Shown here one piece after another: positions 33,224 through 37,405 of a stretch of 37,405 bases of DNA. The translations under genes were made by a program, and so were the position numbers. Each line of letters begins with the position of its first letter. Within the stretch, counting starts at the first letter, position 1. The stretch is from Cytobacillus massiliigabonensis (GTDB lineage Bacteria > Bacillota > Bacilli > Bacillales > Cytobacillaceae): assembly GCF_900199725.1 (NCBI RefSeq), contig NZ_LT904902.1, positions 733,375 to 770,779 on the forward strand, read 5' to 3'. The notes beneath the pieces were generated by a model. The model was not told the origin of the DNA. It did not search any database and worked only from the letters and a program-made list of their open reading frames with translations.

Positions 33224-33247
33224 GATCGAATCAGTCACATGTGATCC
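33217..33247 (-). promoter_or_regulatory. RAT (ribonucleic antiterminator) target, GlcT type
   Basis: The minus strand reads GGATCACATGTGACTGATTCG then ATCAGGCATG. CTGAT-TCG-ATCAG forms the upper stem (33222-33234). Its 3' half (CAGGCATG) is the left arm of the terminator, so the two structures exclude each other. The ACTGATTCGATCAGGCAT core resembles the GlcT-bound RAT of Bacillus ptsG as I remember it. The antiterminator encoded in the same operon is the natural ligand. Confidence 0.75.
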
Positions 33248-33287
33248 AATATTAAAATTCAACTGTTTTCTGAATTTTGTTACTCTT

Positions 33288-33293
33288 ATTATA
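33288..33293 (-). promoter_or_regulatory. Possible -10 box of the PTS operon
   Basis: TATAAT on the minus strand about 40 nt before the RAT. No good -35 is seen at 16-18 bp, so this is tentative. Confidence 0.4.
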
Positions 33294-33398
33294 TACACCA
33301 CTTCTTGCTCTCATGCTTGTTTTTTATCGGGATTTTTCTCCCATGTATATCCGAAAGAATTCAAGACTATTGTTCTATTAAAATACTTAAATTTGGTA

Positions 33399-33404
33399 TA
33401 TAAT
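33399..33404 (+). promoter_or_regulatory. Possible -10 box for the riboswitch transcript
   Basis: TATAAT lies a few bases upstream of the c-di-GMP aptamer, so transcription would start right at the aptamer. The -35 is poor (TATTAA at 17 bp). Confidence 0.5.
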
Positions 33405-33407
33405 TCT

Positions 33408-33490
33408 AGTAATGGCAAATCAATTGAAAGATTGAGACGCAAAGCCACGGGTCTAAGGCCAAGTGCTATGACGGCTGGGTTACCGTATTT
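33408..33490 (+). ncRNA. Class I cyclic-di-GMP riboswitch (GEMM-I)
   Basis: Shows the conserved GEMM-I words in order: GGCAAA, a short CAAT/ATTG hairpin with a GAAA-containing loop, GACGCAAAGCC, a second stem GCC...GGC with CTAAGGCC and CTATGACGGC, and GGCTGGGTTACCG. Downstream, TTTATCC and GGATAAA can pair (about 33487-33507) just before the AAAGGAGAG ribosome site of the next gene, without a U-run. Control may therefore act on translation; the direction (on or off) cannot be told from sequence alone. Confidence 0.9.
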
Positions 33491-33527
33491 ATCCTGCAAA
33501 GGATAAAATCGTAAAGGAGAGTTTATT

Positions 33528-34688
33528 ATGTTTAAAAAATTTTTCTTCGTTTCACCTTTTATTCTTACAATCCTCTTTATGCAATGTTTTTCTGCTTTTG
33601 CAGAAGGAACGCTCACTGAAAAAAATGAAATTTCTGTATCTTCAGCTGATGCAAAAGCTAATAAAGAGACATATAATCACATTTTCCAAGCTATTACTAG
33701 CTTGAAAGACACTGCTAGCTTCCCTTCGCAATCAATCTCATACAAAAATGTTGGTACAATCATTAATCAAGTTTTAGAGGATCACCCTGAAATTTTTTAT
33801 TTTAAACATGAAGGTACGATCGCCTACTCCAATGGTAAAATTGAACTGAAGTATAAATATCCAGTGAAAAAAATCAAAGAAATGGTCCAAAATCAGGATG
33901 CGAAGGTTAAACAAATATTAAAACAAATGATAAAACCCGGTGATTCAGATTTTAATAAGGTGAAAGCCATTCATGATTACATTGTTTTAAACACTGCTTA
34001 TGATTGGGAAAACTATACTAAGGGACAAGTCCCTGATGCCTCCTATACCGCCTATGGCTTAATGATGAATGGAGAAGCCGTTTGTGAAGGCTATGCCCAA
34101 ACGATGCAGCTGCTATTAAAAAAAGCAGGGATTGAAGCTTACTTTGTGACAGGCAAAGCAAATGGCGGGGCACATGCATGGAATTTAGTTAAAGTGGATG
34201 GAAAGTATTACTACGTGGATTCAACATGGGATGATCCTGTGCCAAACCGCGCTGGCGAAATTAGCTACAAGTATTTTCTTACACCAGCAGCTGCTTTAAA
34301 GAAAGATCATTCTTGGGATGAAAAGCAATTTCCTGCTGCAACTAGCACGAAGTATTCCTATTTTCAGGACTTTTACACTGTAAAAGAATCAGGTGACTTT
34401 TTCTATTACTCAAGCAACAAAGATAATCAAAAACTTTACAGAATGAAAAAGGATGGAAGCGGAAAGAAAAAACTGCTTAATGTCAGCACTCCATACTTTG
34501 TTTTAACGAAAAACTATATATATTTGAGCAATTATTCCAATGGCGGCTATCTTTATCAGGCTAAGCTTGACGGAACCCAATTAAAAAAAATTAATAATAT
34601 CCATTCAATTGATCTATATGTTGAAAAGGATAAACTGATATTTACGAATAAAGCAACAGGTGCAAAAGGATCTGTAAAAATTAATTAA
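33528..34688 (+). CDS. Secreted transglutaminase-like protein
   Basis: A 386-residue exported protein. The Sec signal peptide ends near SAFA-EG (about 25). A helical domain is followed by a transglutaminase-like core with catalytic triad Cys in GEAVCEGYAQ, His in GGAHAWNLVKV and Asp in YYVDSTWDDP. The C-terminus (about 280-386) has repeated YFQDFYTV, FYYSS and YIYLSNYSNGGYLYQ strands of the DUF5050/propeller type. Its leader is the c-di-GMP riboswitch, and the adhesin gene follows convergently. Activity could be cross-linking or proteolysis of surface proteins; the target is unknown. Confidence 0.9.
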   Translation: MFKKFFFVSPFILTILFMQCFSAFAEGTLTEKNEISVSSADAKANKETYNHIFQAITSLKDTASFPSQSISYKNVGTIINQVLEDHPEIFYFKHEGTIAYSNGKIELKYKYPVKKIKEMVQNQDAKVKQILKQMIKPGDSDFNKVKAIHDYIVLNTAYDWENYTKGQVPDASYTAYGLMMNGEAVCEGYAQTMQLLLKKAGIEAYFVTGKANGGAHAWNLVKVDGKYYYVDSTWDDPVPNRAGEISYKYFLTPAAALKKDHSWDEKQFPAATSTKYSYFQDFYTVKESGDFFYYSSNKDNQKLYRMKKDGSGKKKLLNVSTPYFVLTKNYIYLSNYSNGGYLYQAKLDGTQLKKINNIHSIDLYVEKDKLIFTNKATGAKGSVKIN

Positions 34689-34703
34689 AAGCTATGCTAA
34701 AAG

Positions 34704-34748
34704 AAAGAGGACAATGACCGGGATGCCCCAAACCATTGTCCTCTTTTT
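34704..34748. terminator. Bidirectional terminator between the transglutaminase and adhesin genes
   Basis: Perfect 13-bp arms AAAGAGGACAATG (34704-34716) and CATTGTCCTCTTT (34734-34746), 17-nt loop, T-run on the right and A-run on the left. Confidence 0.9.
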
Positions 34749-34749
34749 C

Positions 34750-37405
34750 TCAGGATTCTATTTTTCTTCTATTGAATGCGATTCCTAAACCAATTAGAAT
34801 CAATGCAATTCCAGCTAATGGCAAGCCCATATTCGCCTCTTCGCCTGTTTGAGGGAGTACATCTGCTCTTCCTTGATTAGACTCCTTAGGTCCGCTAATT
34901 GGGTTTCCTTGATTCGGATTGCTTGGCTTTTCCGGATCACCTGGGTTATCTGAGTTGCCCGGATTATTTGGTTTCCCTTGGTTATCTGAATCCCCTGGAT
35001 TATTTGGATTGACTGGGTTGCTTGGTTCTCCTGGTTCTCCTGGTTCTCCCGGCTCTGCTGGTTCTCCCGGTTCTCCTGGCTCTCCTGGGTTACCCGGTTC
35101 TCCCGGCTCTCCCGGTTTACCTGGTTCTCCTGGTTTCCCCGGTTCTCCCGGCTCTCCTGGGTTACCCGGTTCTCCCGGTTCTCCCGGTTCTCCCGGTTCA
35201 CCTGGTTCTCCCGGCTTGCCTGGTTCTCCCGGTTCTCCCGGTTCTCCCGGATTGCCTGGTTCTCCTGGTTCACCTGGTTCTCCCGGATTGCCTGGTTCTC
35301 CTGGTTCACCTGGTTTATAGTTTTTAACAGTTACTTCCTTCTTTTCATCATCAAGCTTTACTGCCATATTTTCGGATGCTTTTTGAATCACATACCCTGC
35401 TGGAGCCTTAACCTCTTTTAAAACATAGTTATCAAAGGCTAAGTTTTCAAACGTTGCTTTTCCTTCTGCATCCGTTGTTTTCTTTTCAACTAACTCATTT
35501 TTGCTATTGTAAAGCTCAAATTCTGCACCATCTAGCGGTTTATTCGTTGAGCCATCCACTTTAAGAACGGTGAGGCTTCCTTTGCCTCTTTCATTCTCTT
35601 TAGCTACCTCCACGATCGAGGTTTGTTTTTCCTTGATTGTGAAAGTAACTGGTGTATTATCTAGCAAGTAATGCTCAGGAGCCTTTGTTTCGACAAATTG
35701 ATATTCGCCTGCCTCTAAGTTGTTAATGATGATCTTACCGTTTTCATTAGTAAAATGTGTGCTTATTTTGACAAAGTCTGAGCCATCTTTCCGTTGGAGT
35801 TCGAATTCTGCTCCTTGAAGAAGTGATTGGTTTGCTTTATCTTTTTTGGTAAGTTCTACAGCTTGATGGATTTTTTCATTTTCGATTTCTACTTTGTTTT
35901 CTTTTTCTTTTATTTCAATCGTTTGCGAGTCTTGAATCCCGACAACATAGCCTTCAGGTGCTTGATCTTCTATTAGGAGATATTCACCATATAACAGCCT
36001 GTCAAATGTTAATCTCCCTCCATCGTCAGTTTTCCCTGTCTTAATAACTGCCATACTATCAGGATCAATTAACGAGAAAACAGCATCTTTCAGCTTGATG
36101 GTATCATCTTTGCTATCAGTCTTAATAATTTCTAAACTACCTACCTCACCACTGCCAGTACCAGAGCTTGATGTTTGTTTAATCTCAATTTCCTTCGCTC
36201 TGCTAATTTGTTCAGTAGTGATCCCATCACCAGTAAAACTGATTTCGTTATTAACTTTCTCCTTTGGTTTTGCAAGGATTAGTGACTGATATTCTAAAAT
36301 GAAAGGACTGCTCATTTCTTCTAAGAATATCAGTTCAAATATCTCTTGCCCCTCATCATCAATTGAGATGGAAAGCGTATAGTCTTTATCTCGCTTAAGT
36401 TCATTTTTCCTGTCTATTGTAACTGTTCCATCATCCCCCACGTTCGTTCCAAACACATGGAAGGATTGCTCAATAAACGCTTGATTCATACTAGGTGTAT
36501 CTACTAATTTTGCATTATTAACGGTGGACTGGCTAAAGTTAATATTAACCTTCCAATCTATTACTTTCCCGTTTTGCTGACCTGATTTGTTAACATATTC
36601 TCCACCGTGTTTTACAGATACTTTACCTGAAAGCTTTGCAATTTCAGTTCCTTTATCAGAAACAATTGCTTCATTTGAGTAAGAATCTTTGATTAACTGG
36701 TCTTTTAAGCTAGTTCTATATTTAATCAAGAAAGCGAAGTCGATGGTCCCTTTAAATATTATCTGGAAGCCTGGTTTCCCTTCTGGATGCTCATGAACTG
36801 TATAATCTACACCTTCACGCAACTCTTTAACCTCTACTCCATTAGCACTTCCAGTCAAGGACATCTCATATACTTCTAATGAGTCTTTAATGAATTGTTG
36901 ATTATCTAATATCTCATCAACAACAGCTGCTTCTTCTAGTGTTCTCAGATTGTAGTTAACTCCTACTTGCCATGTAATTTCTTTATCAACGGCATTGTAG
37001 GAGCCGTTTTTAAAACCGTTGGATTGTGTATAAGTGTCTGGCGTAAATTTATCGGTATAATCCTTACTGCCTGATTCACCCTTTTCATTCATCCAAGTAA
37101 GCAATACACGATTACTTAAAAATTTATCATCTTTATTGATTCTTTCTTCATAATTGAAATATGTTGTGTACTCAATTCTATGAGGGTCAGTAATTGACTG
37201 ATTAAACGTTATGATAAACCCTCCATCATTATCCTTTGGAGTCATTGTAAAATCTGTGTATTCCTCTTTTGTCGTTCTATTGGTGATCTTTATTGAGTCT
37301 TCTTTTAGCTCTAATCCCCCATTTGCAAAGGTATCTTCAAGTACAACATTTTCCATTTTATGACTGTCTTTGTTAATGTCAATAACCCAATTAACAGTTT
37401 TGTCC
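34750..37405 (-). CDS. LPXTG wall-anchored adhesin with Cna-type domains (5' end beyond window)
   Basis: The frame is open to the right edge ([20 protein letters not shown]), so the N-terminus is missing. Visible order: several Cna collagen-binding-type beta domains ([45 protein letters not shown]), three CnaB/SpaA-type domains with putative isopeptide Lys and Glu (LEIIKTD...[17 protein letters not shown]...[17 protein letters not shown]...[10 protein letters not shown]), a Gly-Glu-Pro collagen-like stalk, an Asn/Pro-rich segment, LPQTG (34843-34857), a membrane helix and tail NRRKIES. A sortase A substrate that should extend from the cell wall and bind host or matrix ligands. Confidence 0.93.
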   Translation of the reverse strand, partial: DKTVNWVIDINKDSHKMENVVLEDTFANGGLELKEDSIKITNRTTKEEYTDFTMTPKDNDGGFIITFNQSITDPHRIEYTTYFNYEERINKDDKFLSNRVLLTWMNEKGESGSKDYTDKFTPDTYTQSNGFKNGSYNAVDKEITWQVGVNYNLRTLEEAAVVDEILDNQQFIKDSLEVYEMSLTGSANGVEVKELREGVDYTVHEHPEGKPGFQIIFKGTIDFAFLIKYRTSLKDQLIKDSYSNEAIVSDKGTEIAKLSGKVSVKHGGEYVNKSGQQNGKVIDWKVNINFSQSTVNNAKLVDTPSMNQAFIEQSFHVFGTNVGDDGTVTIDRKNELKRDKDYTLSISIDDEGQEIFELIFLEEMSSPFILEYQSLILAKPKEKVNNEISFTGDGITTEQISRAKEIEIKQTSSSGTGSGEVGSLEIIKTDSKDDTIKLKDAVFSLIDPDSMAVIKTGKTDDGGRLTFDRLLYGEYLLIEDQAPEGYVVGIQDSQTIEIKEKENKVEIENEKIHQAVELTKKDKANQSLLQGAEFELQRKDGSDFVKISTHFTNENGKIIINNLEAGEYQFVETKAPEHYLLDNTPVTFTIKEKQTSIVEVAKENERGKGSLTVLKVDGSTNKPLDGAEFELYNSKNELVEKKTTDAEGKATFENLAFDNYVLKEVKAPAGYVIQKASENMAVKLDDEKKEVTVKNYKPGEPGEPGNPGEPGEPGEPGNPGEPGEPGEPGKPGEPGEPGEPGEPGEPGNPGEPGEPGKPGEPGKPGEPGEPGNPGEPGEPGEPAEPGEPGEPGEPSNPVNPNNPGDSDNQGKPNNPGNSDNPGDPEKPSNPNQGNPISGPKESNQGRADVLPQTGEEANMGLPLAGIALILIGLGIAFNRRKIES
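35023..35316 (-). repeat. Collagen-like GEP/GNP/GKP repeat tract
   Basis: About 32 consecutive Gly-X-Pro triplets, mostly GEP with GNP and GKP, encoded by 9-bp GGTTCTCCC-like repeats. One triplet is broken (AEP for GEP near 35055). Such tracts form collagen-like triple helices and are prone to length change by slippage. Confidence 0.95.

Noticed and set aside
33311..33616. Minus-strand ORF of about 100 codons
   Set aside because: It lies across the c-di-GMP riboswitch and the start of the transglutaminase gene on the opposite strand, and has no ribosome site or recognisable product.
34815..35327. Long ORFs in other frames of the collagen-like tract
   Set aside because: They are by-products of the 9-bp repeat (Pro-Gly or Leu-Val-Leu and Asn-Arg-Glu patterns) and have no start signals.

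Overview
The window is a low-GC Firmicutes chromosome segment, most likely from a Bacillus-like member of the Bacillaceae. The evidence is a 631-residue PrkA, the trmL-yhbB-queG neighbourhood known from Bacillus, strong AGGAGG-type ribosome sites, a GlcT/LicT-type antiterminator, and an LPQTG sortase substrate. All functional calls come from reading motifs; no database search was run.

Layout, left to right. (1) 1-520 is a non-coding tandem array of about ten 52-bp units that runs off the left edge. (2) 565-20147 is one long minus-strand locus, read from right to left. It starts with a Flp/Tad pilus module: TadZ-like, TadA ATPase, TadB, TadC, a Flp pilin, a TadE-like and a large TadG-like pseudopilin. 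An AT-rich island (about 7.7-12.95 kb) follows. It holds three paralogous lipoproteins plus a truncated fourth, two small helical proteins, a secreted toxin-like protein with its probable immunity gene, a barstar and a 57-residue protein. The pilus-type genes then resume with a second TadE and a prepilin peptidase. They continue into a phospho-signalling and membrane module: FHA protein, PP2C phosphatase, Ser/Thr kinase, zinc-ribbon membrane protein and an EssB/YukC-like protein. (3) 20.4-28.3 kb is mostly core genome: a small membrane protein, a TcaA/YvbJ-like protein, PrkA, a 32-residue peptide gene, TrmL, a YhbB-like amidase, QueG, a B3/B4-domain protein and tRNA-Gly(UCC). (4) 28.4-30.2 kb has an iron-type alcohol dehydrogenase, then a second 52-bp array (29737-30230). 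(5) 30.3-33.3 kb is a minus-strand PTS operon (EIIA, BglG/GlcT-type antiterminator, GlcNAc-type EIIBC) preceded by a RAT/terminator switch. (6) 33.4-34.7 kb is a class I c-di-GMP riboswitch and a secreted transglutaminase-like protein. (7) 34750 to the right edge is a partial wall-anchored adhesin with Cna-type domains and a collagen-like Gly-Glu-Pro tract.

How the parts may work together. The Tad proteins should assemble a type IVb pilus or related secretion machine. The kinase, phosphatase and FHA protein look like a phospho-control circuit for it. The EssB-like protein suggests borrowing from, or convergence with, type VII secretion. The island looks like an exchangeable cargo zone: remnants of the TadG C-terminal tail lie in front of lipoprotein copies, which indicates repeated duplication or tip exchange. 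The c-di-GMP riboswitch, the adhesin and the Tad locus together point to a surface-attachment theme.

The least conventional signals are the two 52-bp arrays with different sequence but identical period, the TadG-tail scars, the EssB/kinase/FHA set inside a Tad locus, and the antiterminator gene whose only well-placed start codon is AUA.
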